Under the pieces are notes generated by a model. The model was not told the DNA's origin. It saw only the letters and a list, made by a program, of their open reading frames with translations, and did not search any database. A stretch of DNA of 64,000 nucleotides, taken from an uncultured Selenomonas sp. Lineage in GTDB: Bacteria; Bacillota; Negativicutes; Selenomonadales; Selenomonadaceae. Position numbers and translations under genes: made by a program. Where the stretch lies: NCBI GenBank assembly GCA_947167105.1, contig CAMVGU010000014.1:1-64000 (forward strand), given 5' to 3'. Every line of letters begins with the position of its first letter. Position 1 is the stretch's first letter. Of the stretch, positions 8,334-17,377 are shown one piece after another.

Positions 8334-8736
8334 ATTCGTCATCCTCCCTGCCCAGCGCCCTGCGCGCCAGTATTACAGCCACCAAATCATCCACCGGCTC
8401 CGGCGGCACCTGCATCCCCAAGGGCAGCAGCCGCCGCCAGCCCCTGGGGGGATTTATCTTCCAGTAAAGCTTTTTGGCCAGTTCCGTCGTGCGGTATTCA
8501 TCCACCACTTCTGCGGGCAGCTCCGGCAGAGCCTCCCCCAGGCGCTGCTCCGCCCGGCTGTGGGTGGTGCCATTGCCAAGCAGCAGGCGCTCTGCCTGAT
8601 ACTCCCCTGCCAGCTTTTTTGCCTCCCCTGCCAGCTCCTCTGTGGGCACGACGCGCCGCCAGAGAATCTGCCCGTCGCTATCCAGCACCGCCAGCCCGCA
8701 TTTATCGCGGCCAGGATCCACTGCCATGATGCTCAT
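8326..8736 (-). CDS. RNase H-fold protein, RuvX/YqgF-like
   Basis: Small 136-residue protein whose N terminus (MSIMAVDPGRDKCGLAVLD) matches the first strand and catalytic Asp of the RNase H-like fold of RuvC/YqgF proteins. YqgF/RuvX relatives process pre-16S rRNA; whether this divergent version does is inference. A second acidic site is possible near VVDEY and a third at PVDDLVAV. The ATG at 8736 follows GGAAGTGA and lies 4 bp after the stop of the DUF3084 gene. Confidence 0.65.
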   Translation of the reverse strand: MSIMAVDPGRDKCGLAVLDSDGQILWRRVVPTEELAGEAKKLAGEYQAERLLLGNGTTHSRAEQRLGEALPELPAEVVDEYRTTELAKKLYWKINPPRGWRRLLPLGMQVPPEPVDDLVAVILARRALGREDDEYA

Positions 8737-8740
8737 AGGC

Positions 8741-9997
8741 TCACTTCCCGTAGGTGCCAAGGCCGTTAATGATGGCCTGCTCCACCTTCATATCCAGGCG
8801 CAGTGGCCCCTGGGCATCCGTGGACTCATGTGCATAGGCAGACAGGATAATATCTCCCGCTGTCTGGGCCACGGCCTGCACGATACTGTAGAGCTGGGCG
8901 CCCTCGATAATGCCCACCGTGCCCCGCAGGGGATCGGGCAGGATGCCCTTGCTGGTGGCGGCGCGGTTGACTTCACGCAGGAAATCCATCACAGCCTGCT
9001 CGGCAGACTGGCTGTCATGGGTCTTGATATGATAGGGACGGGCCAGGATGAATTCATGCTCCCGGTAGATGATGCTGTTCTTGTAAAGCTCCAGGGAACT
9101 GCGCACAGGCTCGCCCCGCACCAGATTGCCCGCCGCCACGAAGCGCACCACCATATCCTGGCCACTGCCCGAGATTTCCTGGACAGCCGCATCAAACTCC
9201 GGCTGATAGACCCAGACCTCCTGATCGCTCATATCCATCCCCAGCCTGGCCGAAACATTGCGGGTAGCAAGCTGGGCCAGGGCCTCCAGGTCTGCACGGA
9301 TCTCCTCCTGGGGCCTGTGGCCGCGAATCACGCCGCTGGCCAGGATTTCCCCGGCCCGGAAGGTAATATCTCCCTCACGCATGGCAATCAGGCCGTCACG
9401 CAGTTGCTGGGTGCGCTGCTCCAACTGGGAATTTTCCGCCGTAAGCTGCTCGTTTTTGCCGGAAAGCTCTGCATTGCCGGAGAGCAGCTCCCCGTTCATG
9501 GTGCCCAGCCGCTCATTTTCTCCTGCCAGGGAGCTGTTCTGGGCTGAAAGCGCCGCATTCTGCGCCGAAAGGGCCGCTCCCTCCGCCTGAAGGCGCTCCG
9601 TCTCCGCCTTCAGGTCGGCCTGCTGCTTCGTCAGGGCCTCCACATCCTCCTTGGCAAGCCCCAGGGCCTCATCGGCCTCTGCCTTCTCCTGGCGGGCCGT
9701 CGCCAGGGCCGTGGATGTATCCTGCACCTCGCTACTAAGCTCAGCCATACGGGCCTGCAGCTTCTGCATGCCGAACAGCGCCGTGCGCACATTCTCGGAG
9801 GCCGCCGCCAGTATCCCAAAGGTGGCAGCCGTAATCAGTATGCCCGTGATAATCGTCACGATAATGGAGGTATGCCGGGGACGCAGACCGAAAATCGACA
9901 AACGCTTCTTGCCTATCCTGGTACCCAGACGGTCGCCGATAAAGGCAATGGCGCCGCCGGTCAGTACCAGTACACCAATCAAATACAAACTATACAT
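8741..9997 (-). CDS. DUF3084 membrane protein with coiled coil
   Basis: Protein of unknown function, 418 residues. Two N-terminal membrane helices (about residues 3-20 and 45-65) flank a short basic loop (GTRIGKKRLSIFGLRPRH). A long coiled coil (about 75-210) built of repeated Leu/Glu/Ala heptads, with repeats such as GAALSAQNAALSAQNSSL, follows, then a globular C-terminal domain. The arrangement matches DUF3084 proteins of Negativicutes and cyanobacteria. Its place directly upstream of the Lpt export genes suggests an envelope role, but no activity can be assigned. Confidence 0.8.
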   Translation of the reverse strand: MYSLYLIGVLVLTGGAIAFIGDRLGTRIGKKRLSIFGLRPRHTSIIVTIITGILITAATFGILAAASENVRTALFGMQKLQARMAELSSEVQDTSTALATARQEKAEADEALGLAKEDVEALTKQQADLKAETERLQAEGAALSAQNAALSAQNSSLAGENERLGTMNGELLSGNAELSGKNEQLTAENSQLEQRTQQLRDGLIAMREGDITFRAGEILASGVIRGHRPQEEIRADLEALAQLATRNVSARLGMDMSDQEVWVYQPEFDAAVQEISGSGQDMVVRFVAAGNLVRGEPVRSSLELYKNSIIYREHEFILARPYHIKTHDSQSAEQAVMDFLREVNRAATSKGILPDPLRGTVGIIEGAQLYSIVQAVAQTAGDIILSAYAHESTDAQGPLRLDMKVEQAIINGLGTYGK

Positions 9998-10020
9998 TCA
10001 GGCTCCCCTTCCGAAAAAAC

Positions 10021-11121
10021 TCAGCGCGAGGCCTTGCGGAGCAGGATGGCCCCTGCTATCATGCCCACGATATTCGGTATCCAGACCCCCAGCAGGGCCG
10101 GCAGGGCTGCGCTGCGGGCAAAGGCGTTGCCCATGGTCATCAGGGCGTAATAGACAAAGATGATGATGACGCTCATGGCAAAGCCCGCCGAAGAAGTATT
10201 GCGGTTCGGCTGCAATCCCAGGGGCACGCCCACCAGGGCAAAGATCAGGCTGGCCATGGGCACTGACACCCTGGTATAAAGCTCCGTCTCCCACTTCGCC
10301 GTGTCCTGGAACTGGCTTTTCATAATATCAATCTGGGCCCTGAGCTCCCGCATGGTCATTTCTTCCAGTTCCTTCTGCTCCCGCACGATCTGCTTGGGAC
10401 TGGCATCCACCGGCAGCACCTGCTTATCGAAGTGCATGGCGTGCTTGTTCTTGTCCTCATCCTTCTGTATATCGTAGATCATGCCGTTGTGCATGACCCA
10501 TCCTTTGCCATTCCACTCTGCGTATTCCGCGTTTTCCACATGGCTGACCTGTCCGTCTGCGCCGAACTCCTGCAGCGTGACCCCCAGCATCTGCTGGCTC
10601 TCCGCATTGTAATAGCGGGAATACAGCAGCCGCCGGATCTGGCCCTCATTGATTTCCTTCAGGATGACGTGCTCCTGGGACTTCATGGCGGTATTGCCCT
10701 CTATCTCGTAATAAATCACATTGCGATAGGCGGTATTGGCCCAGGGCACCACATACTCATTGAAGGCCACTGCACCGATGCTGACCACCAGCCCCAGGAT
10801 GATGGCGGGCATGGCTATGCGGGTAAAGGAAACACCGCAGGACTTCATGGCAGTGATCTCGGAGGAGCCGGACATCTTGCCAAAGGTCAGAAGCGTAGCC
10901 AGCAGCATGGACATTGGGAAAGTCCAGATAATCACGCTGGGCATGGAAAAGACGAAAACCTTGATGACTGCCGACAGGGAGGCGCCATAGTCCGTGATGA
11001 ACTTCGCAATCCTGAAAAGGGTGCCTGAACCGATGAAGACAGCGGAAAAGGCGCAGATGCCGAACAGGAAAGTCAGCAGAACCTCCCGGAATATGTATTT
11101 GTCGAGGATTCTCAGATGCAT
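10021..11121 (-). CDS. LPS export permease, LptF/LptG (YjgP/YjgQ) family
   Basis: Inner-membrane subunit of the LPS extractor. The 366-residue protein has the family layout: membrane helices at the N terminus (about 10-120), a periplasmic beta-jellyroll domain (about 130-260) and further helices at the C terminus. Enterobacteria need two paralogues (LptF and LptG); only one is present here, beside lptB, lptA and lptC, so a homodimer or a second gene elsewhere must be considered. It follows lptB by 17 bp. Confidence 0.9.
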   Translation of the reverse strand: MHLRILDKYIFREVLLTFLFGICAFSAVFIGSGTLFRIAKFITDYGASLSAVIKVFVFSMPSVIIWTFPMSMLLATLLTFGKMSGSSEITAMKSCGVSFTRIAMPAIILGLVVSIGAVAFNEYVVPWANTAYRNVIYYEIEGNTAMKSQEHVILKEINEGQIRRLLYSRYYNAESQQMLGVTLQEFGADGQVSHVENAEYAEWNGKGWVMHNGMIYDIQKDEDKNKHAMHFDKQVLPVDASPKQIVREQKELEEMTMRELRAQIDIMKSQFQDTAKWETELYTRVSVPMASLIFALVGVPLGLQPNRNTSSAGFAMSVIIIFVYYALMTMGNAFARSAALPALLGVWIPNIVGMIAGAILLRKASR

Positions 11122-11138
11122 CTTGCCTGCTCCTTAAA

Positions 11139-11858
11139 CTACAGGGTGAAATTATCACCCAGATAAAACTTCTTCGCCACAGGGCTGGAGGCAATGGCCT
11201 GGCTGTCGCCTTCCAGCAGGATCTTGCCTTCATTCAGGATATAGGCCCTGTCAACGATATGCAAGGTTTCCCGTACATTGTGGTCGGTAATCAAAATGCC
11301 CATGCCCCGCTGGCGCAGGTACTGGATAATTTCCTGAATGTCCGCCACGGCCAGGGGGTCAACCCCCGCGAAGGGCTCATCCAGCAGGATGAACTGGGGC
11401 TCCAGGGCCAGGCAGCGGGCAATCTCCACCCGGCGGCGCTCACCGCCTGATAGCTCCGTGCCCCTGCGCTCCCGCACATGGCCGATGTGAAACTCCTCAA
11501 TCAGCTCCTCCAGCTTGTCCTTCTGCTCCGCCGGGGACAGGGGGGTGGTTTCCAGGATGGCCGTGATATTTTCCTCCACAGTGAGCCTGCGGAAAATCGA
11601 AGCCTCCTGGGTGAGATAGCCTATGCCCAGGCGCGCCCGCTGATACATAGGCATAGAGGTGATATTGACATCGGAGATATAGACCTCCCCCGAATCCGGC
11701 CGCTCCAGCCCAACTATCATATAGAAGCTGGTGGTCTTGCCAGCGCCGTTGGGCCCTAAAAGGCCCACGATCTCACCTTTCTCGACCCGCAGGGAAACGC
11801 GATCCACCACCCTGCGCTTCTTGAACGCCTTGACCAGGTTCTTCGCCTCGATATGCAA
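11139..11858 (-). CDS. lptB: LPS export ABC ATPase LptB
   Basis: ATPase driving LPS extraction from the inner membrane. The 239 residues include Walker A ([17 protein letters not shown]), signature ([16 protein letters not shown]), Walker B ([13 protein letters not shown]) and the switch His in ITDHNVRE. The sequence is highly typical of LptB. It is located between lptA and the permease gene in one minus-strand transcription unit. Confidence 0.96.
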   Translation of the reverse strand: MHIEAKNLVKAFKKRRVVDRVSLRVEKGEIVGLLGPNGAGKTTSFYMIVGLERPDSGEVYISDVNITSMPMYQRARLGIGYLTQEASIFRRLTVEENITAILETTPLSPAEQKDKLEELIEEFHIGHVRERRGTELSGGERRRVEIARCLALEPQFILLDEPFAGVDPLAVADIQEIIQYLRQRGMGILITDHNVRETLHIVDRAYILNEGKILLEGDSQAIASSPVAKKFYLGDNFTL

Positions 11859-11893
11859 AGCTGCTCCTCCATCCCGCTTAAGTCAATCAACAA

Positions 11894-12604
11894 TCACTGG
11901 CTGACCTTGGCCTGCCCGTCCTGGGCCAGATAAAGGGTCAGCACATTGCCATGCATGGTATTGTTGTCCTGCACGGCCCAAGCATGGCCCGTCAGGACTG
12001 CCTTGTTCACCTTCAGGCCATAATAGTCCATACGGTCGCCGCCGGCTTCCAACTTCCTGGGGGGGCTCACCAGATGGGCATTCCCTATCCCCACATAGTG
12101 CTCATCCTTCAGCCAGCCTTCCATGTAAGCCGCCGTAAAGGTGCCGTCCTTGCTGGAGAGGGTGCCGCCCGCTGCAATCTGCACATATTCATTCTGGTTA
12201 GGGAAATAGTCCACCTGCTCCCCTGTAAAGGAGCGATCCAGCTGGGTGCCGTGAACCTTGCCCACGGCCTGCATGTGCTCCTGGCCGTCGGAGCGCAGCA
12301 AATCGCATGTCACCCGCATATCCCCCCGCACGGCTATGACATTGCCCTCCACCAGGCCCGCCATGGTCTTGGTATTGTAGGTAGCCCTTGCGCCGGTAAC
12401 TTTGGCATCCCCCCGCTTCATCAGCACATTATCCGTGGCCACCACTTCCCCGGAGTTCATATCATAGGAAATCGTGTCCGCATCCAGGGAGGCAGGCACA
12501 GGCTCCTTGTTTTGGGCAGGCTCTGCCGAGACACCGGCAAATGTCAGCGGGGCTGCGGCCAGGCAGCCTGCCAGCAGCATGCCCAAGATTTTCTTCCTCG
12601 TCAT
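11894..12604 (-). CDS. lptA: LptA/OstA-domain periplasmic LPS transport protein
   Basis: Periplasmic bridge protein, 236 residues. A signal peptide (ends near LTFAGVSA) is followed by an OstA-like beta-jellyroll made of repeating short strands (for example ISYDMNSGEVVATDNV and VTGARATYNTKTMAGLVEGN). LptA proteins form filaments carrying LPS across the periplasm. ATG 12604 is chosen because GGAAGGG lies 6 nt upstream; ATG 12625 overlaps the lptC stop but lacks a site. Confidence 0.88.
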   Translation of the reverse strand: MTRKKILGMLLAGCLAAAPLTFAGVSAEPAQNKEPVPASLDADTISYDMNSGEVVATDNVLMKRGDAKVTGARATYNTKTMAGLVEGNVIAVRGDMRVTCDLLRSDGQEHMQAVGKVHGTQLDRSFTGEQVDYFPNQNEYVQIAAGGTLSSKDGTFTAAYMEGWLKDEHYVGIGNAHLVSPPRKLEAGGDRMDYYGLKVNKAVLTGHAWAVQDNNTMHGNVLTLYLAQDGQAKVSQ

Positions 12605-12621
12605 ATCTATCCCTTCCCTTT

Positions 12622-13212
12622 TCATTTCTGCTTGCCAGGCTCCTTGCCCTGTTCTTCCGCAATCTTCCTGGCTGTTTCCTGGCCCTTCTCGATATGGGCC
12701 TTGCCGATAATCTTGACCTTGCTGAAGGCATCGGAGCTCTCCACACGCTCACCGGTGGCCAGCATATCCTCCCGGGTCATGCGCACATCACCCATGGCCG
12801 CCAGGATTTCCTCCTTGGCCAGCCATTCCATTTCCTTGCTGGTCAGCCTGGCGCCGTCGCTGGTCTCCACCTCCACGCCGTCAGTCAGCTTGATATTCTT
12901 GGACTTGTCATCATAGAGGCCCTGGGCCGCCTTGATATCGGCCCGGCGCCCATCCTCCCCGTAGAAATGCCCGGTGATGCCGGTCATGGTGGTGTTATGG
13001 GTATTCACATCCACCTCTGTATGCTCAGCAGCCAGCTCCCAAAGCAGCTTGCCATTCTTTTCCGTGCTGATGATGTTGTTGTCATAGGTCATCAGCTGCG
13101 GCCCTTCCGGCTCTGTATGGGCTGGCGGTGCCTCCGGCACGGTCACGACAGACCACACCACCACTCCCAGTACCAGGAGCAGTGCCATGCCCGTCAGGAC
13201 CTTCTGTCTCAT
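12622..13212 (-). CDS. lptC: LptC LPS export protein
   Basis: Single-pass inner-membrane protein that passes LPS from the permease to LptA. The 196-residue product has one N-terminal helix (about residues 5-25) and an LptC/OstA-type beta-jellyroll (from LMTYDNNIISTEKNGKLLWE onward). The ATG at 13212 has GGAGG upstream and lies 2 bp after the stop of the acyltransferase gene. The longer frame to 13317 lies inside that gene and is not used. A charged Lys/Glu tail follows the fold. Confidence 0.88.
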   Translation of the reverse strand: MRQKVLTGMALLLVLGVVVWSVVTVPEAPPAHTEPEGPQLMTYDNNIISTEKNGKLLWELAAEHTEVDVNTHNTTMTGITGHFYGEDGRRADIKAAQGLYDDKSKNIKLTDGVEVETSDGARLTSKEMEWLAKEEILAAMGDVRMTREDMLATGERVESSDAFSKVKIIGKAHIEKGQETARKIAEEQGKEPGKQK

Positions 13213-13214
13213 GC

Positions 13215-14138
13215 TCAAGCTCTCGCCTCCTCCACTGCCTTGCCGGCCGTTACATGGTGCTTGCCGGATTTCATTTCCTCCGGCTTCGTATTCCAGCGCT
13301 TCTGGAACCACAGCCACTGGGTCGGATTCTCACGGATAATGTCTTCCACAATCCGGGTCATGCGCACCGTAAAATCATATAAGTCCTTGTCCGGGTCTCC
13401 CGTATCCTCATAGCGCATGATTTCGCCGATAACCACCTTATGCTTGCCGTTGGGCTGCCGCAGGATAAATGCGGGCAGCACCGGCGCCCCGAATTTGCGG
13501 GCAAAGACCGCCGGCCCCATAGGGGTGGCGGCGGGCCTGCCGAGAAAATCCACCAAGGCGCCGCCGGGGCCCCCGTCCTGATCCGCCAGGAAGCCCAGAA
13601 TCTTGCCGGCTTTCAGCGCCCTGGCCGCTGCCATCAGCTCGCTGGTGCCCCGTGAGAAAATCTGCACCTCAATGGTCTTGCGCAAATCATCCAGGGCATA
13701 GGTAAACTGCATATTGGGCTGGGGCTTGGCTATGGCCGTAACCGGCAAATCATTCATGGTGAAGGCAGCCGACAGCCATTCCCAGGTGCCGATATGGCCT
13801 GTCAGCACCACGACCCCATGGCCTTCGGCAATGGCCTCCTGCATGCGCTCCAGATGGTCGATCTCGATGAAGTCCCGGAAATTCTTCCTATTCAGCCTGG
13901 GCATATAGAGGATTTCCAGCACATTGCGGCCCAGATTGATAAAGGAGAGGCGCACGAGGCGGCGCGCCTCCGCCTCGCCTAACCCTAAGGCAGGCCGCAT
14001 CTGCTCCACGGCCCGCTCCCGCTCCTTCTTAATCAGCAGGTAGTAGAGATTGCCCAGCACCCAGCCTGCCCCCATCAGCAGGGAGTAAGGCAGGCGGCAA
14101 CACAGCCAGCTCAGCGCCATAACGAATTTATATGTCAT
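13215..14138 (-). CDS. lpxL: Lipid A late acyltransferase (LpxL/HtrB family)
   Basis: Membrane-bound acyltransferase adding a secondary acyl chain to Kdo-lipid A. The 307-residue protein has an N-terminal membrane helix and the HxxxxD/E active-site motif as GHIGTWEWL near residue 120, followed by the conserved GILGFLADQDGGPGG-type segment near 185 and FLGRPAATPMGPA. A second LpxL-family gene is at 33970-34845, so two acylations may be divided between them. Confidence 0.9.
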   Translation of the reverse strand: MTYKFVMALSWLCCRLPYSLLMGAGWVLGNLYYLLIKKERERAVEQMRPALGLGEAEARRLVRLSFINLGRNVLEILYMPRLNRKNFRDFIEIDHLERMQEAIAEGHGVVVLTGHIGTWEWLSAAFTMNDLPVTAIAKPQPNMQFTYALDDLRKTIEVQIFSRGTSELMAAARALKAGKILGFLADQDGGPGGALVDFLGRPAATPMGPAVFARKFGAPVLPAFILRQPNGKHKVVIGEIMRYEDTGDPDKDLYDFTVRMTRIVEDIIRENPTQWLWFQKRWNTKPEEMKSGKHHVTAGKAVEEARA

Positions 14139-14153
14139 TTGGCTCTGCCCCCA

Positions 14154-14735
14154 TCACTGTGCCACGGATGCATTCGGCTGCGCCACATCACAGGACGCCT
14201 CCGTATCGTAGAAGGGCGCTATCAGCGCCTGCCATCTGCCCTGGGATTTCAGGATGAACTCGATAAGCTCCCTGGCAGCCCCATGGCCTCCCACGGCTTC
14301 CGTCACCAGGGCGGCAATCTCCCGCACTTCGGGACGGGCATCAGCCACAGCCGCCGGCAGGCCCACCTGCAGCATCACCGGCAGGTCTATAAGGTCATCT
14401 CCCAGATAGGCGATTTCCTCATCCTTCAGGCCGTATTTCTCTTTCAGGCCGCGGTAGGCCGCCCGCTTGTCCATCTGTCCCTGCAAAATCTCCGTGATAT
14501 GCAGCTCCCCGGCGCGGCGGGAGAGCTGCACAGAGGTGCGCCCGGTAATGATAGCCGTAAGGAGCCCTGCCCTGTGGGCCAGGGTGACGCCCAGGCCGTC
14601 CTTGCAGTTGAAGGGCTTGAAGACCTCTCCCTCTGCCCCCATATAGATGCCGCCGTCCGTCAGCACTCCATCCACATCAAAGATCAGGAGCCGCACTCTG
14701 GCAGCCTTTTCCAGCGCTTCATGCTTAAATTCCAT
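14154..14735 (-). CDS. kdsC: Kdo-8-phosphate phosphatase KdsC
   Basis: HAD-superfamily phosphatase giving free Kdo, 193 residues. Motif I is IFDVDGVLTDGGIYM, motif II ITGRTS, and motif IV AYLGDDLIDLPVM, all typical of KdsC. The ATG at 14735 lies just after the kdsD stop; a GTG at 14747 would overlap kdsD. It sits with kdsD, kdsA and kdsB in the Kdo-synthesis run. Confidence 0.92.
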   Translation of the reverse strand: MEFKHEALEKAARVRLLIFDVDGVLTDGGIYMGAEGEVFKPFNCKDGLGVTLAHRAGLLTAIITGRTSVQLSRRAGELHITEILQGQMDKRAAYRGLKEKYGLKDEEIAYLGDDLIDLPVMLQVGLPAAVADARPEVREIAALVTEAVGGHGAARELIEFILKSQGRWQALIAPFYDTEASCDVAQPNASVAQ

Positions 14736-14736
14736 C

Positions 14737-15711
14737 TTAGACCACACCTTGCCTGAGCAAATCCGTCAAATGCACAATCCCCACGGGATTCATATCCTTG
14801 TCGATAACCGGCAGCACCGTAACCGGGCGCGGCTTGTGCTTCTCCATCACGGAGAGGGCGGAAGCCGCAAGCTGGTCGGCGCTGATGGTCAGGGGCGTCG
14901 TAAACATAATATGCTCCACCGGCTCGTCCAGGAAGCGGTAATCCTTGCCCAGGGCACGGCGGATAATGCCGTCTGTCACCAGCCCCACAAACTTGCCCTC
15001 TCCGTTCACCACGGACACGGCCCCCAGGCCCTTGTCCGTCATGATGAACAGGGCATCCTTGGCGGTCTTGCCCACTGCCACCAGGGGGTTGTCCTCGCCG
15101 GTGTGCATCACGTTCTCCACCTTCAGCAAGAGCTTTCTGCCCAGAGCCCCTCCCGGATGGAACATGGCGAAATCCTGGCTGGTGAAATTACGGGCGCTCA
15201 TCAGTGCCATGGCCAGGGCATCCCCCATGGCCAGGGTCGCCGTGGTGCTGGCGGTGGGAGCCAGCCCCAGGGGGCAGGCTTCTCTCTCCACGCCTATATC
15301 AACGAAATGGTCGGAATACTTGCCCAGAGAAGAATCACGGCGGCCGCAAAAGGCGATGATGGTGGCGCCAATGCGGCGGATGATGGGCAGGATGTTCACA
15401 ATTTCCGAGCTTTCGCCGCTGTTGGATATGGCAATGACCACATCCTTGTCCGTCACCATGCCCAAGTCCCCGTGAAAGGCTTCCGCCGGGTGCATAAAGA
15501 AGGCGGGAGTGCCGGTGGAGGCGAAAGTTGCCGCCAGCTTGCGGCCGATATGGCCGCTCTTGCCCATGCCCGTCACTACCACCCGCGCCCGGCAGTCCAG
15601 AATGCACCGGGCAGCCGCCTCGAATTCCCCGTCAATGCGCTCTTTCAGCTTATTTACTGCATCCGCTTCTATCTCCAAGGTTTCAAGAGCCTTGTCTTTA
15701 ATCAGTGACAT
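14737..15711 (-). CDS. kdsD: Arabinose-5-phosphate isomerase KdsD
   Basis: Converts ribulose-5-phosphate to arabinose-5-phosphate, the first step of Kdo synthesis. The 324 residues comprise an N-terminal SIS domain (about 35-180, with VVVTGMGKSGHIGRK and ISNSGESSEIV) and two C-terminal CBS repeats (about 205-324), the standard KdsD architecture. It precedes kdsC with almost no gap. Confidence 0.95.
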   Translation of the reverse strand: MSLIKDKALETLEIEADAVNKLKERIDGEFEAAARCILDCRARVVVTGMGKSGHIGRKLAATFASTGTPAFFMHPAEAFHGDLGMVTDKDVVIAISNSGESSEIVNILPIIRRIGATIIAFCGRRDSSLGKYSDHFVDIGVEREACPLGLAPTASTTATLAMGDALAMALMSARNFTSQDFAMFHPGGALGRKLLLKVENVMHTGEDNPLVAVGKTAKDALFIMTDKGLGAVSVVNGEGKFVGLVTDGIIRRALGKDYRFLDEPVEHIMFTTPLTISADQLAASALSVMEKHKPRPVTVLPVIDKDMNPVGIVHLTDLLRQGVV

Positions 15712-15760
15712 ATCTGCTGCTCCCTTGCTGCGTTCAATAGCTCATGCTGCCTGCTATGCG

Positions 15761-16588
15761 TCAGTGTAACTTCGGCCTGACGATATCATGGATGGCCAGG
15801 ACCTCTTTCAGCATCTTCTCCAGCTTATCCAGATAAACCATATTCGGCCCGTCGGACAGGGCTTCCTCCGGGTTGTCGTGGACTTCCAGGAACAGGCCGT
15901 CCACACCCGTAGCCACTGCCGCCCGCACCAGATACTCCACAAACTCCCGCTGGCCGGAGGAGGTGGTGCCCGCCCCCCCCGGAAGCTGCACGCTATGGGT
16001 GCCGTCAAAGATAACCGGGCAGCCAAAGCCCCGCATAATGGGCAGGGAACGCATATCCACCACCAGATTATTGTAGCCGAAGGAGGCTCCCCTCTCTGTC
16101 AGCAGAATCTGCTCGCAACCCGAGGCATGCAGCTTGTCCACCACGTTGCTCATATCCCTGGGGGCCAGGAACTGGCCCTTCTTCACATTCACCACCTTGC
16201 CCGTCAGCGCCGCCGCATGCAATAGATCCGTCTGGCGGCACAGGAAAGCCGGAATCTGCAGTATGTCCGCAACTTTCGCCACAGGCTCCGCCTGGTAAGT
16301 TTCGTGTATGTCCGTCACCACCGGCACACCTAAATCTTCCTTGATCCTTTGCAGAATCTCCACGCCCTTTTCCAGCCCGGGGCCGCGGAAAGAGTGGAAG
16401 GAGGAACGGTTCGCCTTGTCAAAGGATGCCTTGAACACATAGGGCAGCCCCAGGCGAGCGCAGATATCCTTGATAGTGCGCCCGATGTACAGGCAACGCT
16501 CCAGGTCCTCCAGCACGCAGGGACCGGCAAGCAAAACCAACGGCTCGCCGCCGCCAATCTCGAAGTTACCTACCTTAACCTTGTTCAT
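15761..16588 (-). CDS. kdsA: Kdo-8-phosphate synthase KdsA
   Basis: Condenses phosphoenolpyruvate with arabinose-5-phosphate. The 275-residue protein shows the family motifs [30 protein letters not shown] and [12 protein letters not shown]. The Cys in AGPCVLE suggests the metal-dependent class. ATG 16588 is preferred, with GGAGAA at 8-13 nt upstream; the frame to 16621 extends past that site without similarity. Confidence 0.95.
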   Translation of the reverse strand: MNKVKVGNFEIGGGEPLVLLAGPCVLEDLERCLYIGRTIKDICARLGLPYVFKASFDKANRSSFHSFRGPGLEKGVEILQRIKEDLGVPVVTDIHETYQAEPVAKVADILQIPAFLCRQTDLLHAAALTGKVVNVKKGQFLAPRDMSNVVDKLHASGCEQILLTERGASFGYNNLVVDMRSLPIMRGFGCPVIFDGTHSVQLPGGAGTTSSGQREFVEYLVRAAVATGVDGLFLEVHDNPEEALSDGPNMVYLDKLEKMLKEVLAIHDIVRPKLH

Positions 16589-16635
16589 GGCTATTCTCCT
16601 TCCGCCTGATTGCACCAACAAATCACTTCATTTTA

Positions 16636-17361
16636 TCACATATCCCGATATATTTCATTTACTTTCGCCAGATCCTCCGCCGTATCCACACCGACAAACC
16701 TGGCTTTGGTCTCCACTACCTTGATGCGGTAGCCGTTCTCCAAGGCCCTGAGCTGCTCCAGTGACTCCGCCTGCTCCAGGGGCGTGGGCTGCATCTTGGC
16801 ATAGGCCAGCAGGAAATCCCGGCGATAGGCATAGATGCCGATATGCTTGTAGACCGGGCAGCCGCCCTTTCTGGGATAAGGCAGCAGGGAACGGGAGAAA
16901 TAGAGGGCATAGCCCTCCTTGTCGCAGACTACTTTCACATTATTGGGATTGGCCCTTTCCGCCTCATCCTCGATTTCCGTCTTCACCGTAGCCATGGCAA
17001 GCTCCGGCTCCCCCTCGAACTGCGCAATCAGCTCATCAATCAGGGCAGGCTCAATGAGCGGTTCATCCCCCTGCACATTGACAATCAAATCAACATCAGG
17101 GAAAGCCGCCGCCACTTCCGCCAGCCTATCCGTGCCCGTGGGGTGATCCCCGCGGGTCAGCATGGCCTTGCCGCCGCTACGCTCCACTGCCGCCTTGATG
17201 CGCTCATCGTCCGTGGCCACCAGGGTCTCGCTGACCCCTTTGGCCTTGGAGGCGCGTTCATATACCCGCACCACCATGGGCTTTCCGGCTATATCCAGAA
17301 GCGGCTTGCCCGGCAAGCGGGTAGAAGCATATCGTGCCGGAATGACGCAAAGCACCTTCAT
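16636..17361 (-). CDS. kdsB: CMP-Kdo synthetase KdsB
   Basis: Cytidylyltransferase that activates Kdo as CMP-Kdo. The 241-residue protein begins with [16 protein letters not shown], the nucleotide-binding signature, followed by [15 protein letters not shown] and [10 protein letters not shown], all diagnostic for KdsB. It lies between kdsA and the WaaA-LpxK gene, whose product uses CMP-Kdo. Confidence 0.96.
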   Translation of the reverse strand: MKVLCVIPARYASTRLPGKPLLDIAGKPMVVRVYERASKAKGVSETLVATDDERIKAAVERSGGKAMLTRGDHPTGTDRLAEVAAAFPDVDLIVNVQGDEPLIEPALIDELIAQFEGEPELAMATVKTEIEDEAERANPNNVKVVCDKEGYALYFSRSLLPYPRKGGCPVYKHIGIYAYRRDFLLAYAKMQPTPLEQAESLEQLRALENGYRIKVVETKARFVGVDTAEDLAKVNEIYRDM

Positions 17362-17377
17362 AACGTATCCCTCTTTC

